64,000 bases of DNA from the NCBI RefSeq assembly GCF_030817315.1, contig NZ_JAUSZF010000001.1, positions 1,782,501 to 1,846,500 of the forward strand. Reading direction: 5' to 3'. Both the position numbers and the translations under genes were made by a program. The DNA is from Sphingomonas faeni (GTDB taxonomy: Bacteria > Pseudomonadota > Alphaproteobacteria > Sphingomonadales > Sphingomonadaceae). The notes below the pieces were generated by a model. The model had not been told where the DNA came from. It saw nothing but the letters and a program-made list of their open reading frames with translations, and made no database searches. Positions 1 through 8,620 of this stretch are shown here, in pieces. How positions within the stretch are numbered: position 1 is the stretch's first letter; each line of letters starts with the position of its first letter.

Positions 1-302
1 GAGCCCGCGTCGATCCGCACCCGCACCGACACCTGGCCGGGCGGAACGCCGTTCTTGCGCACCGCGAACCGCATGCCGTTGGGCAGCGTCCCGAACTTCC
101 ACTCCGGATCGCGGGTGAGATCGCTGCCCTTGTAGAGCCACGCGGTCGTGTCGATCCCCGGCAGTTCGGGAAGCGTCGGCGCTTCTTTAGCAGGCGTGGA
201 AGCGGCCTGCTGCGTCGCCATCTGGCCGCTCGCCGGGATAGCGAGGCCAAGGATGACCGGGAGCAGGACGGGAGCGCGATACAGGCGCGATAAGAATACC
301 AT
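1..302 (-). CDS. M16 zinc peptidase, N-terminal fragment
   Basis: This gene runs off the left edge, so only about 100 N-terminal residues are visible. The start is the ATG read from 302. A hydrophobic leader (about residues 8-24, ending ...AIPASGQ) suggests export, followed by a low-complexity Ala/Pro linker. From about residue 63 comes WKFGTLPNGMRFAVRKNG and then VSVRVRIDAGS. This is the typical opening of a pitrilysin/insulinase (M16) domain just before its HxxEH zinc motif, which lies outside the window. By family knowledge it is a periplasmic metallopeptidase. Its start faces that of the hydroxylase gene, so the roughly 300 bp between them should hold both promoters. The family call rests on the N-terminus only. 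Confidence 0.8.
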   Translation of the reverse strand, partial: MVFLSRLYRAPVLLPVILGLAIPASGQMATQQAASTPAKEAPTLPELPGIDTTAWLYKGSDLTRDPEWKFGTLPNGMRFAVRKNGVPPGQVSVRVRIDAG

Positions 303-599
303 AGCGCATCTGTAGCGTCCCCGCGCGCGCATCGCCAGCGCCGCACCATGGAAGGTGGTCACGCCTGCCATCATTTCGTCCAACACCGGCGGTATATCGT
401 GTCCAAACAAGGGGATCGGTGTCTTAGTGCGCCGGGATACAGGGTAGAGATGACGGTCGAAGCCGAACTGGGGCACGAACTGGGCCACGAACTGGGGCAG
501 CCTTCATTGTGGCGGGAATCGGGCGGGCCGGCAGTACGCCGCAGCGCCCACGTGCCCGACCTGAACGTGATCTCGGGCGCACCCAAACCCGGCGCTCCC

Positions 600-1337
600 A
601 TGGTCGCCGAAGCCAACCGCCCGCTGATCATCCGCGTCGGCAAGCACCTCCGCGGCGTGTTCGACCGCATGATCGCCTCGTCCTCGCTGGTCGCCAACGA
701 TCCCGTCCTCGACGTCCGCGATTTCGCCTGGACCGCTGGGCTGCGCGAGAATTGGGCAGCGATCCGCGACGAAGCGGTCCATGTCGCGCTGCAAGGCGAG
801 GCGTCCCCCAGCCTCGCGACGATCTCGCCCGATCACCGCTCGATCGCCGAGATCGACAAATGGCGGTCCTTCTTCCTCTACGGCTATGGCTATCCGATTG
901 AGGAAAGCCTCGCCCGCTGCCCTCATACGGCGGCGGCAGTCGCGCGCATCCCTGGTCTCAACAGCGCGTTCTTCTCGATCCTCGCGCCCGGCACGCACAT
1001 TCCCGAGCACCGCGGCGTGACCAAGGGGCTCATCACCTGCCACCTCGGCCTGATCGTGCCGCGCGACGGCGACGTCCGCATGCGTGTCCACGACCGCGTC
1101 GTGCGCTGGGCGGAAGGCGAAACCTTGGTGTTCGACGACACCTACAACCACGAGGTCTGGAACGACACGAACGGCACGCGCGTCGTCCTGCTGATCCAGT
1201 TCGAGCGCCCCCTGCGCAACCCCGGCAAGTGGATCGCCGACCTGTTCCTCGGCATCGTCCGCCGCTCCGCCTTCGTCCAGGACGCAGTGCGAAACATCGG
1301 CAGCTGGAACGCCGCGGTGAAGGCGATGGACGTCTGA
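600..1337 (+). CDS. Aspartyl/asparaginyl beta-hydroxylase domain protein
   Basis: A 2-oxoglutarate/Fe(II) dioxygenase of the aspartyl/asparaginyl beta-hydroxylase family, which also contains lipid A hydroxylase LpxO. Counting from the ATG at 600 (245 aa), candidate iron and cosubstrate residues lie in PGTHIPEHRG (H133, H137, R138), in CHLGL (H148), in FDDTYNHEVWND (H184) and at R194. The real substrate is unknown; lipid A or another envelope molecule is as plausible as a protein. The frame is open back to 348, with another ATG at 450 behind a weak AGGG. I prefer 600 because homology begins there and the upstream part contains a simple HELG repeat, but the start is uncertain. A palindromic repeat follows the stop. 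Confidence 0.8.
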   Translation: MVAEANRPLIIRVGKHLRGVFDRMIASSSLVANDPVLDVRDFAWTAGLRENWAAIRDEAVHVALQGEASPSLATISPDHRSIAEIDKWRSFFLYGYGYPIEESLARCPHTAAAVARIPGLNSAFFSILAPGTHIPEHRGVTKGLITCHLGLIVPRDGDVRMRVHDRVVRWAEGETLVFDDTYNHEVWNDTNGTRVVLLIQFERPLRNPGKWIADLFLGIVRRSAFVQDAVRNIGSWNAAVKAMDV

Positions 1338-1340
1338 CCC

Positions 1341-1457
1341 TTCTTGCTCCCCTCCCTGGCAGGGAGGGGCTGGGGGTGGGTCGGCCGCTTGGCGAGCGGG
1401 ACGACCGTCACGAACCCACCCACCCCCACCCCCTCCCTTCACAAGGGAGGGGAGCAG
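1341..1457. repeat. Family A paired palindromic repeat (REP/BIME-like)
   Basis: Two hairpins face each other. The left is CCCCTCCCTGGCAGGGAGGG followed by a GGGGTGGGTCGGCC tail; the right has the complementary ACCCACCCCC tail followed by CCCTCCCTTCACAAGGGAGG. The same layout recurs at 18721-18840, 28655-28770 and 49327-49441, always between genes, so this is a dispersed chromosomal repeat. It could stop transcription from the hydroxylase gene, but no U-run follows it. Confidence 0.8.
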
Positions 1458-1545
1458 TAGAGGCGAGGTAGCCCCACACCCCCCGAAAGAAACCGTTTCC
1501 CGTTCCCCGCTTGATCCCTCGCCCCCGCCGGGCCACATGCGGTGC

Positions 1546-2118
1546 ATGCTGATCGAAACGGAATCCACCCCGAACCCCTCGACGTTGAAGTTCCTGCCGG
1601 GACGCGCCGTCATGGACGCCGGCACGCGCGACTTCGCCACCCCCGAGGAGGCCGAGACCAGTCCGCTGGCTGAGGCGATCTTCAATCTCGGCGACGTGAC
1701 CGGCGTGTTCTTCGGCCGCGATTTCGTATCGGTGACCGCCGCGCCGGGCGTCGCCTGGTCGGACCTCAAGCCCGACGTGCTCGCGATCCTGCTCGATCAC
1801 TTCTCCGCCGCGATGCCGCTGTTCAAGCCCGCCCGCGCCGGTTTCTCGGTCCCGTCGGACGAGCCCGCGCTGTCGGACGATCCCGCTGATGCCGACATCG
1901 TCGCGCAGATCCGCGAACTCATCGACACGCGCGTCCGCCCGGCGGTGGCGAACGACGGCGGCGACATCGTCTATCGCGGCTTCGACAAGGGCAAGGTGTT
2001 CCTCCAGCTCCAGGGCGCCTGCGCCGGCTGCCCGTCGTCGAGCGCGACGCTTAAGAACGGCATCGAGCAGCTCCTCAAATACTACGTCCCCGAAGTCACC
2101 GAAGTGCGAGCCGTCTGA
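1546..2118 (+). CDS. NifU family Fe-S scaffold/carrier protein (Nfu)
   Basis: An Nfu-type iron-sulfur carrier of 190 aa. The N-terminal Nfu_N domain opens with the family signature MLIETESTPNPSTLKFLPG, which fixes the start at ATG 1546 rather than the in-frame ATG at 1537. The C-terminal NifU domain (about 117-185) contains GACAGCPSSS with the cluster-binding pair C159 and C162, and DGGDIVYRG upstream. By family knowledge it hands [4Fe-4S] clusters to apo-enzymes in the cytosol; clients in this window include MiaB. The stop overlaps the next start (TGATG), so the two genes are translationally coupled. Confidence 0.93.
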   Translation: MLIETESTPNPSTLKFLPGRAVMDAGTRDFATPEEAETSPLAEAIFNLGDVTGVFFGRDFVSVTAAPGVAWSDLKPDVLAILLDHFSAAMPLFKPARAGFSVPSDEPALSDDPADADIVAQIRELIDTRVRPAVANDGGDIVYRGFDKGKVFLQLQGACAGCPSSSATLKNGIEQLLKYYVPEVTEVRAV

Positions 2119-2711
2119 TGCGCCAGAAACTCGACGATAGCGTCCTCGACACCGTCTTCCGCGACGCCCGCACCTATAACGGCTTCACCGACGAGCCCGT
2201 CGCCGAGAGCGAGCTGCACGCGATCTGGGACCTCATGAAGTGGGGCCCGACGTCCGCCAACCAGCTCCCCGCGCGCCTGATCTGGGTGGTCAGCGACGAG
2301 GCCAAGCAGAAGCTTGCCGAGGCGTGCAGCGCGCAGAACCAGCCGAAGATCCTGAACGCCCCCGTATCGGTGATCATCGGCATGGACACCAATTTCCACG
2401 AACACCTGCCCGAGCTGTTCCCGCACGCCGACGCCAAGTCTTGGTTCGACGGCAATGCCGAACTGCGCGAGGCGTCGGCGTTCCGCAACTCGTCGTTGCA
2501 GGGTGCGTATTTCATCATCGCCGCGCGGATGCTCGGGCTCGATACCGGGCCGATGTCAGGCTTCGACGCGGGCAAGGTCGACGCGGCGTTCTTTCACGAC
2601 ACGCCGGCGGTGCGGACGAATTTCATCTCGACGCTCGGCCACGGCGATCCCGCGACGATCTACGCCCGCTCGCCGCGCCCCGACTTCACGAAGTTCAACA
2701 CGATAGCCTGA
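2118..2711 (+). CDS. Malonic semialdehyde reductase-type nitroreductase (RutE-like)
   Basis: An FMN-dependent nitroreductase-fold protein of 197 aa, the usual length of the RutE/YdfG-like malonic semialdehyde reductase subfamily. Visible hallmarks are ARTYNGFTDEPV near residue 15, WGPTSANQLPARL (FMN phosphate region, about 41-53), and the subfamily string MDTNFHEHLPELFPH near residue 90. In the Rut pathway RutE reduces malonic semialdehyde to 3-hydroxypropionate, but no other rut gene is nearby. The reaction here could therefore be general aldehyde or quinone reduction. The gene overlaps the nfu stop by one base and is followed by a palindromic repeat. Confidence 0.88.
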   Translation: MRQKLDDSVLDTVFRDARTYNGFTDEPVAESELHAIWDLMKWGPTSANQLPARLIWVVSDEAKQKLAEACSAQNQPKILNAPVSVIIGMDTNFHEHLPELFPHADAKSWFDGNAELREASAFRNSSLQGAYFIIAARMLGLDTGPMSGFDAGKVDAAFFHDTPAVRTNFISTLGHGDPATIYARSPRPDFTKFNTIA

Positions 2712-2715
2712 AGCG

Positions 2716-2822
2716 GGACCTGCTCCCTCTCCCCTGCGGGGAGAGGGTCGGGGTGAGGGGCCGTTGGGAAGGACGGCGCTCGCGGCGCCCCTCACCCTAA
2801 CCCTCTCCCCAAAGGGGAGAGG
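2716..2822. repeat. Family A' paired palindromic repeat
   Basis: Left hairpin CCCTCTCCCCTGCGGGGAGA with tail GGGTCGGGGTGAGGGG; right half is its mirror, CCCCTCACCCTAACCCTC then TCCCCAAAGGGGAGAGGG. It has the same head-to-head architecture as family A with different sequence, and fills the whole gap between the reductase and tsaB. A second copy is at 11570-11668. It ends 10 bp before the tsaB start, so it must be transcribed into the tsaB leader if tsaB is read from upstream. Confidence 0.75.
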
Positions 2823-2831
2823 GAATACGAA

Positions 2832-3449
2832 GTGCGCACTTTAGTCATCGAAACATCCACCACCGCCTGCTCGGTAGCCCTCCTCCAAGACGGCGCCATG
2901 ATCGCCCGCGCGCACGAAGTCGTCGGCCGCGGCCATGCCGAGCGCCTAATCCCGATGATCGCCGAGCTCCCCAACGGTGGCCGAGCCGACCGCATCATCG
3001 TCGATTGCGGCCCCGGCAGCTTCACCGGCGTCCGCGTCGGCATCGCCGCCGCCCGCGGGCTCGCGCTCGGCTGGAGTGCGGAGATTGCCGGTTTCTCCTC
3101 CCTCCCCCTCATCGCCGCCGCCGGTTTCGCCAACCGATTAACCGACGATATTGCGGTCGTGATGGAAGGGGGCCATGGCGAGGTCTTCATGCAAGCCTTT
3201 GCCGCCGATCTGTCGCCGCGATCCGACATGGTATCGCTGAAGCCCGCCGCCGCGCTCGCCGCGCTGGCAGGACGGCGCGCAGTCGGCAACGGCGTCCGCT
3301 GGCTCGCCGCACTCGACGACACGATCGACCTGACCGAAGCGCTCCCGGACGCAGCCTCCGCGATCCTGCTCCCGCCAGAACTGACCACGCTCGCACCAAG
3401 CCCGATCTACGGCCGCGCGCCCGACGCCAAACCCTCGGTCCCGAAATAA
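2832..3449 (+). CDS. tsaB: tRNA threonylcarbamoyladenosine biosynthesis protein TsaB
   Basis: The 205-aa ASKHA-fold partner of TsaD, needed to make the t6A modification next to the anticodon of ANN-decoding tRNAs. The N-terminus MRTLVIETSTTACSVALL and the later PGSFTGVRVGIAAARGLALG motif (about 59-78) are diagnostic of TsaB. Like other TsaB proteins it lacks the metal-binding histidines of TsaD. The start is a GTG at 2832. The stop overlaps the rimI start (TAATG); a tsaB-rimI pair is a common bacterial arrangement. Confidence 0.95.
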   Translation: MRTLVIETSTTACSVALLQDGAMIARAHEVVGRGHAERLIPMIAELPNGGRADRIIVDCGPGSFTGVRVGIAAARGLALGWSAEIAGFSSLPLIAAAGFANRLTDDIAVVMEGGHGEVFMQAFAADLSPRSDMVSLKPAAALAALAGRRAVGNGVRWLAALDDTIDLTEALPDAASAILLPPELTTLAPSPIYGRAPDAKPSVPK

Positions 3450-3937
3450 TGGCCACCCGCCAAGTCGCGACCCGCGCCGTCTCCCTCCGCACCGGCGACG
3501 CGCGCGATCTCGCGATCGTCGACACGTTGATGACCGAGGCGTTCGACCCGCGCTACGGCGAGGCGTGGACGCGCAGCCAGTGCCTCGGCGTACTCGCGCT
3601 CACCGGCGTCCACCTCACGCTCGCCTTCGTAGACGATGTCCCCGCCGGTTTCACGATGACCCGCACGGTCGCCGACGAAGCCGAGCTTCTGCTGATCGCG
3701 GTAGCCCCCGACTATCGCCGCCGCGGCGTCGGCACGGCCCTTATCCGCGCGGCAATCGCCGAATGCTCGGTCGGCGCCATCGCGAAACTCCACCTCGAAG
3801 TCCGCGCGGGCAACGATGCGGTCAAGATTTACGGCGCGCATGGCTTCACCAAGGTCGGCGAGCGCCGCGCCTATTACCGCGGCAAGACCGGCGTCGCGTA
3901 TGACGCACATACATATTCGCGAGTTATCAACGGTTAA
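3449..3937 (+). CDS. rimI: GNAT acetyltransferase, RimI-type
   Basis: A 162-aa GNAT N-acetyltransferase. The acetyl-CoA pyrophosphate loop is APDYRRRGVGTALIRAAI (about 90-107), followed by LHLEVRAGNDAVKIYGAHGF, the classic RimI C-terminal pattern. RimI acetylates the N-terminal alanine of ribosomal protein S18 in Escherichia coli. The position directly after tsaB supports RimI over an unrelated GNAT. The start is the ATG overlapping the tsaB stop; the frame stays open upstream but that part is tsaB read in another frame. Confidence 0.9.
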   Translation: MATRQVATRAVSLRTGDARDLAIVDTLMTEAFDPRYGEAWTRSQCLGVLALTGVHLTLAFVDDVPAGFTMTRTVADEAELLLIAVAPDYRRRGVGTALIRAAIAECSVGAIAKLHLEVRAGNDAVKIYGAHGFTKVGERRAYYRGKTGVAYDAHTYSRVING

Positions 3938-4011
3938 GGCTTATTGCGAGTCACTATCCCTTTTCGCAACAGCGCGAACGCCCTACATGGCACTGAACGA
4001 GGGAATGACAC

Positions 4012-4434
4012 ATGCCGCGCAAGATCGATCTGGAAGCACTCTGCAACGAGAAGGGCCTGCGCATCACCGAGCAGCGCCGCGTCATCGCACGCGTGCTGTC
4101 CGAGGCGGACGACCATCCCGACGTCGAGAAGGTCTATGAGCGCGCCTCGCAGATCGACCCCGGCATCTCGATCGCGACGGTCTACCGCACCGTCCGCCTG
4201 TTCGAGGAAGCCGGCATCCTTGACCGCCACGATTTCGGCGACGGCCGCGCGCGCTACGAGCCCGCGCCCGAAGCGCATCACGATCACCTGATCGACGTCG
4301 AGAGCGGCAAGGTCATCGAATTCGTCGATCCCGAACTCGAGCAGTTGCAGAAGGCGATCGCGGAGAAGCTGGGCTTCCGCCTGGTCGATCACCGCATGGA
4401 ACTCTACGGCGTCGCCCTCACCCGCAAGGACTGA
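4012..4434 (+). CDS. fur: Fur family metal-responsive repressor (Fur/Mur type)
   Basis: A 140-aa Fur-family regulator. The N-terminal winged helix includes LRITEQRRVIARVL and ISIATVYRTVRLFEEAGI (recognition helix). The dimerisation domain contains the HHDHLIDVESGKVIEF metal site and a final LVDHRMELYGVAL. There is no CxxC pair anywhere (the only Cys is near residue 11), so it lacks the structural zinc site of enterobacterial Fur. That is normal in alphaproteobacteria, where such proteins may sense manganese (Mur) or iron. It sits between rimI and plsC as in many sphingomonads. Its metal cannot be told from sequence. Confidence 0.9.
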   Translation: MPRKIDLEALCNEKGLRITEQRRVIARVLSEADDHPDVEKVYERASQIDPGISIATVYRTVRLFEEAGILDRHDFGDGRARYEPAPEAHHDHLIDVESGKVIEFVDPELEQLQKAIAEKLGFRLVDHRMELYGVALTRKD

Positions 4435-4476
4435 CGCATCGGCCGAATCCGCCTCGGCGCGCGCCTGGCTGCGCTA

Positions 4477-5154
4477 GTGCTGGCTCTGGTTCTGGCGCTG
4501 CCGTTGCATGGAGCGTGGCGACTGTTCGGGCGGAAGTCGCCATGGCCACCACGCTTCCTGGGGTTGGTCGCGCGGATCGTCGGCGCTCGGGCGCGCGTCG
4601 AGGGCACCCCGCTCCGCCACGACGTCGTCTTCGTCTCGAACCATCTGAGCTGGATCGACATCCTGCTCCTCTCCGGCGCGACCGGGAGCGCGTTCGTCGC
4701 AAAATCCGAACTTCGTGACGCCCCGCTGGTCGGCTGGCTCTGCACGCTCAACCACACCATCTTCGTCAGCCGCGCCGACCGCATGGCCGTAACCGCCCAG
4801 ATCGCCCAGATCCGCGACGCGCTGGCGGCAGACTGGCCCGTCACCCTCTTCCCCGAAGGCACGACGGGAGACGGCGTTACCCTGCTCCCCTTCAAGGCCG
4901 CGCTGCTGGCCGCGCTCGACCCGCCCCCGCCGGGCGTGAAAGTCCAACCCGTCCGCATCGACTATGGCACGGCGACGAGCGAACTCGCCTGGGTCGGCGA
5001 CGAACCCGGCCAACACCACGCCGCCCGCGTCCTGAAGCGCAAAGGCAGCTTCGTAGCAACGCTGCACTTCGCCGAACCCTTCGACCCAGCGGAATACGGC
5101 GACCGAAAAGCCATAGCCGCCGAAGCCCGCCGCCGCATGGAAGCGCTGGCCTAA
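4477..5154 (+). CDS. plsC: 1-acyl-sn-glycerol-3-phosphate acyltransferase (PlsC)
   Basis: A membrane-associated acyltransferase converting lysophosphatidic acid to phosphatidic acid. The catalytic NHxxxxD motif is VSNHLSWIDILL (about 53-64) and the substrate motif FPEGTTGDG is near residue 127. The N-terminus is hydrophobic (LALVLALPLHG). The GTG at 4477 is the first acceptable start: the reading frame is the same as that of fur and is separated from it only by the fur stop at 4432-4434, with no ATG between. Three in-frame codons upstream of 4477 (ending LAAL) would extend the hydrophobic segment, so the real start may be a rarer codon. Length 225 aa is normal for this subfamily. Confidence 0.9.
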   Translation: MLALVLALPLHGAWRLFGRKSPWPPRFLGLVARIVGARARVEGTPLRHDVVFVSNHLSWIDILLLSGATGSAFVAKSELRDAPLVGWLCTLNHTIFVSRADRMAVTAQIAQIRDALAADWPVTLFPEGTTGDGVTLLPFKAALLAALDPPPPGVKVQPVRIDYGTATSELAWVGDEPGQHHAARVLKRKGSFVATLHFAEPFDPAEYGDRKAIAAEARRRMEALA

Positions 5155-5156
5155 CT

Positions 5157-5210
5157 TGTTTCCCCGCGAAGGCGGGGACCCATACTGGACTCCCGCCTTC
5201 GCGGGAGAAC
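5157..5210. repeat. Family C palindromic repeat
   Basis: Inverted pair TTCCCCGCGAAGGCGGGGA ... CTCCCGCCTTCGCGGGAGAA around a short ACCCATACTGGA core, starting 2 bp after the plsC stop. A near copy is at 28549-28606. Degenerate relatives with the same CGAAGGCGGG / CCGCGGGAA arms are near 33140-33226, and a looser one near 39418-39506. Confidence 0.75.
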
Positions 5211-5248
5211 AAGGAAGGGAAGCTCCCCCCATCCCCACCAGAAAACCC

Positions 5249-5351
5249 CACCCCGGCGAAGGCCGGGGCCCAGTTGGAAAGGCCGTCGTAACGAAGCGTG
5301 GATCTCAGTTAGCAACGTCCCCCAACTGGGCCCCGGCCTCCGCCGGGGAGG
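5249..5351. repeat. Family B palindromic repeat
   Basis: ACCCCGGCGAAGGCCGGGGC followed by CCAGTTGG, about 50 bp of variable DNA, then the inverse CCAACTGG followed by GCCCCGGCCTCCGCCGGGG. Copies with the same arms lie at 20116-20222 and 28828-28934. Here families C and B are placed side by side between plsC and miaB; the rest of the 282-bp gap shows nothing else. Confidence 0.8.
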
Positions 5352-5436
5352 TGCAAATCGCCAAGCGGCCCTTCGACGCTTTACCAACAAACAACGCCCC
5401 CTCCCCCCACGCGCCGAAATTTGGTACGGCCCGCCC

Positions 5437-6768
5437 ATGTCCCCTCCCAAAACCTTCCATGTAAAATCCTTCGGCTGCCAGATGAACGTCTATGACGGCG
5501 AGCGCATGGCGGAACTGATGGCCGCCCAGGGCCTCACGCAAGCCGACGCGGTCGACGCCGACGTCGTCGTCCTCAACACCTGTCACATCCGCGAACGCGC
5601 CACCGAAAAGGTCTATTCCGACATCGGCCGCCTCCGGAAGGACCAGCGCCGCAAGTCAGGCAAGACGCCGATGATCGCGGTCGCCGGCTGCGTCGCGCAG
5701 GCCGAGGGTGAGGAGATCTTCACCCGCGCCAAGGTCGATATCGTCGTCGGCCCGCAAGCCTATCACAACCTCCCCGACCTCGTCGCAAAGGCGGCCGCCG
5801 GCACGCCCTCGCTCGACACCGACATGCCGCTGCTGTCGAAGTTCGGCGCACTCCCCGCCCGCCGGAAGGTCGCCCCGTCGGCGTTCCTCACCGTGCAGGA
5901 AGGTTGCGACAAATTCTGCACCTACTGCGTCGTCCCCTACACGCGTGGCGCCGAAATCAGCCGCCCGTTCGCGGCGATCGTCGACGAGGCGAAGGCGCTA
6001 GTCGATGCCGGCGCGCGCGAAATCACGCTGCTCGGCCAGAACGTCAACGCCTGGTCCGAGAATGCCAATACTCCAGAAGGGCGCGGCCTACACGACCTGA
6101 TCCGCGACCTCGACCGCATCCCCGGCCTCGCGCGCATCCGCTACACCACCAGCCACCCCAACGACATGACGCAAGGCCTGATCGACGCACACCGCGACAT
6201 CGAGAGCCTGATGCCGTTCCTCCATCTCCCCGTGCAGGCCGGCAGCGACCGCGTGCTGAAAGCGATGAACCGCAGCCACACCCGCGACTCCTACCTCCGC
6301 CTGCTCGACCGCGTCCGCGCCGTCCGCCCCGACATCGCGCTGTCGGGAGACTTCATCGTCGGCTTCCCCGGCGAGACCGATGCCGAGTTCGAGGACACGC
6401 TGAGCCTGGTCGACGCGGTCGGCTACGCGCAGGCGTACAGCTTCAAATACAGCCCCCGCCCCGGCACCCCCGCGGCGTCGATCGTCGAACAGGTTCCGGA
6501 ATCGGTCATGGACGAACGCCTCCAGCGCCTCCAGGCCGCGCTCAACCGCGACCAGCACGCCTTCAACGCCGCCACCGTCGGCCGCACCTGCACGGTCCTG
6601 CTCGAACGCGCAGGCAAACTCCCCGGCCAGCTGATCGGCAAGTCCCCCTGGCTGCAATCGGTCCACCTGCTCGGCAACCACGCGATCGGCGATCTGGTCG
6701 AAGTGACGCTCGCCGCAGCGGGCCCTAATTCGCTGACCGGTGTGGAGCGGGTGCGCGAGGCGGCATGA
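5437..6768 (+). CDS. miaB: tRNA-2-methylthio-N6-dimethylallyladenosine synthase MiaB
   Basis: A radical-SAM methylthiotransferase (443 aa) that adds the 2-methylthio group to i6A37 in tRNA using two [4Fe-4S] clusters. The UPF0004 domain carries its three cluster cysteines in [23 protein letters not shown] and [10 protein letters not shown]. The radical-SAM CxxxCxxC is [17 protein letters not shown] (about 154-170), followed by LGQNVNAW and a C-terminal TRAM domain with [10 protein letters not shown]. The start ATG 5437 gives the expected N-terminus. The stop overlaps the next ORF (ATGA), which is not a usual miaB neighbour. Confidence 0.96.
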   Translation: MSPPKTFHVKSFGCQMNVYDGERMAELMAAQGLTQADAVDADVVVLNTCHIRERATEKVYSDIGRLRKDQRRKSGKTPMIAVAGCVAQAEGEEIFTRAKVDIVVGPQAYHNLPDLVAKAAAGTPSLDTDMPLLSKFGALPARRKVAPSAFLTVQEGCDKFCTYCVVPYTRGAEISRPFAAIVDEAKALVDAGAREITLLGQNVNAWSENANTPEGRGLHDLIRDLDRIPGLARIRYTTSHPNDMTQGLIDAHRDIESLMPFLHLPVQAGSDRVLKAMNRSHTRDSYLRLLDRVRAVRPDIALSGDFIVGFPGETDAEFEDTLSLVDAVGYAQAYSFKYSPRPGTPAASIVEQVPESVMDERLQRLQAALNRDQHAFNAATVGRTCTVLLERAGKLPGQLIGKSPWLQSVHLLGNHAIGDLVEVTLAAAGPNSLTGVERVREAA

Positions 6769-7370
6769 GTTGGGCTTCAGATTTCATAACTATTGCTGGC
6801 CCGGCGGGGTTGATCAGCGGATCTTTAACGCATTATTTGGCAGGACGACGCGAAAAATGGACAAGCCAAAGACAGGCCCGTTATCTAGGACTGCAAGTAG
6901 CGATTATTCTTGAACGCTTCGCTGGTGATTGCATTAACTTGGTATCAGAAATCGACACGGGCGCCCAACTCAGTCATAACCCAGAATCGTTGCCGACGAA
7001 AATACCGGAACTCCAAGAGTTCCCCAAAGACGATCTCGGTTGGCGCGCGATGGACTCGACACTTGCCCATCGGGTTATGTCCGTCCACGTAGATCGCAAC
7101 GCCTCTCAAGGCGCCGTCACTGACGATATGATGTATTGTGGGGCAACTTCCGCTCCGTTCGAATGTGCTCGGCAAGCTGCCATTCTCGGTTGGCAATCGT
7201 GGCAGACGGCAGAAGCTGTGCGAAACGCCTACGGCCTTCCTCGGTACGAACCTCGACATCCGTTCTACGAAACGCTGCGCAATCGCGTTGCAAGCGATGA
7301 GCGAGATCGGGAATTGAATCGTGCGCGCGTCCAAGAGATGCTCGCGGGTGCAAATAACAAAGCAACTTAG
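6765..7370 (+). CDS. Hypothetical protein, lower-GC insert between miaB and phoH
   Basis: I do not recognise this 201-aa protein. It opens with a hydrophobic stretch ([21 protein letters not shown], about 7-27) followed at once by charged, helix-prone sequence ([16 protein letters not shown]). That is the look of small proteins with one N-terminal membrane helix and a cytosolic helical domain. The rest is soluble and rather polar with a charged tail ([18 protein letters not shown]). Base composition is clearly lower than the neighbours (a sampled 60-bp line is about 52% G+C) and codons are less G/C-biased. This suggests transfer. Its ATG lies inside the miaB stop (ATGA), so it may ride on miaB translation. 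Confidence 0.7.
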   Translation: MSWASDFITIAGPAGLISGSLTHYLAGRREKWTSQRQARYLGLQVAIILERFAGDCINLVSEIDTGAQLSHNPESLPTKIPELQEFPKDDLGWRAMDSTLAHRVMSVHVDRNASQGAVTDDMMYCGATSAPFECARQAAILGWQSWQTAEAVRNAYGLPRYEPRHPFYETLRNRVASDERDRELNRARVQEMLAGANNKAT

Positions 7371-7516
7371 CCGTCCTAGACGATTCCCCCTGTCCCCCAC
7401 CCCAATCCCCTGCCACACTCGCCGGCGATGCAGTTGCGCCCGCGCGATCCGATGCTCTTCCGACCCGCCGTCGCGACGCGGGTTGAAGGTCGCCGCCCCG
7501 CTCCTCATCTTCCTTT

Positions 7517-7554
7517 CAAAGGTTACGGTTCGACGCTTCTAGGCGTAACCTTTG
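7517..7554. other. Perfect 11-bp inverted repeat upstream of phoH
   Basis: CAAAGGTTACG (7517-7527) and its exact complement CGTAACCTTTG (7544-7554) flank a 16-nt loop, ending 18 bp before the phoH ATG. It could be an operator or a leader hairpin that masks the ribosome-binding region. No U-run follows, so a simple terminator is unlikely. Confidence 0.6.
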
Positions 7555-7572
7555 ACACCTCGAAAGGACCGT

Positions 7573-8577
7573 ATGAGCCGTAAACCCGTTCCCGCCCAGT
7601 CCGGTGACCGCGCCCGTGTCGAGCTGCTGTTCGACAAGCCCCAATTGCTCGTCCGGCTCTTCGGCCAGTACGACCAGAACCTGGTAGCGCTCGAGAATCG
7701 CCTCGGCGTCTACATCACCGCACGAGGGAACAAGATCGGCCTGGAGGGGACCGCCGAACAGGTCGCCAAGGCCCGCGACGTGCTCCACGACCTCTACGCC
7801 CGCATCCAGCGCGGCGAAGACGTTGACACCGGCCTGGTCGACGCGTCGATCGCGATGGCCGACGAGCCCGTGCTCGAAGGCATCATCCGCGCCGATGCCG
7901 GCGGCGGCGGCGCCCCTCCGATCATGATCCGGACGCGTAAGAAGACGATCGTCCCGCGTACCCCCGCGCAGGCGCACTACATGCGCGAGCTCGCCAACAA
8001 CGACATGATCTTCGCACTCGGGCCGGCAGGTACGGGCAAGACCTATGTAGCGGTTGCGCAGGCGGTGCAGCAGCTCATCACCGGCAGCGTCCAGCGCCTC
8101 ATCCTGTCACGCCCTGCAGTCGAGGCGGGCGAACGTCTCGGCTTCCTCCCCGGCGACATGAAGGAGAAGGTCGATCCCTACCTCCGCCCGCTCTACGACG
8201 CGCTCTACGACTGCCTCCCCGCCGAGCAGGTCGAACGCCGTATCGCATCAGGCGAGATCGAGGTCGCACCGATCGCCTTCATGCGCGGCCGTACGCTCGC
8301 CGATGCGTTCGTGATCCTCGACGAGGCGCAGAACACCACGCCTGCGCAGATGAAGATGTTCCTCACCCGCTTCGGCCAGAACAGCCGCATGGTGATCTGC
8401 GGCGATCCGAAGCAGGTCGACATCCCCGGCGGCGTCGCCGCTTCCGGTCTCGCGGATGCCGTCACGCGGCTGGAGGGGGTGGAGAGCATCTCCATGTGCC
8501 GCTTCACCGTCGGCGACGTCGTCCGCCATCCGATCGTCGGCCGCGTCGTCGCGGCCTACGAAGGCACCGATGCTTGA
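7573..8577 (+). CDS. PhoH-like ATPase (YbeZ type)
   Basis: A 334-aa P-loop ATPase of the PhoH/YbeZ family, thought to act in RNA metabolism with the endonuclease YbeY. A KH-like N-terminal part (about 15-80) precedes the helicase-like ATPase with Walker A GPAGTGKTY (G150-Y158) and Walker B VILDEAQNTT. The ATG at 7573 is preferred over an upstream in-frame TTG at 7552, and AAAGGA lies just before it. ybeY and corC follow in the same direction, the standard alphaproteobacterial order after miaB. The C-terminus RHPIVGRVVAAYE is typical. Confidence 0.93.
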   Translation: MSRKPVPAQSGDRARVELLFDKPQLLVRLFGQYDQNLVALENRLGVYITARGNKIGLEGTAEQVAKARDVLHDLYARIQRGEDVDTGLVDASIAMADEPVLEGIIRADAGGGGAPPIMIRTRKKTIVPRTPAQAHYMRELANNDMIFALGPAGTGKTYVAVAQAVQQLITGSVQRLILSRPAVEAGERLGFLPGDMKEKVDPYLRPLYDALYDCLPAEQVERRIASGEIEVAPIAFMRGRTLADAFVILDEAQNTTPAQMKMFLTRFGQNSRMVICGDPKQVDIPGGVAASGLADAVTRLEGVESISMCRFTVGDVVRHPIVGRVVAAYEGTDA

Positions 8578-8620
8578 TGCTCGGGATTTGACGCGGCAAT
8601 AAGCTATCGTCCCCGAGATC

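Noticed and set aside
504..1769. Long minus-strand ORF opposite the hydroxylase and nfu genes
   Set aside because: Its translation has no family features and the opposite strand has two clear conserved proteins; long antisense ORFs are expected at this GC content.
7552..7580. TTGACA as a -35 box for phoH
   Set aside because: The matching -10 would fall inside the phoH coding start, and the hexamer is part of the right arm of the inverted repeat.
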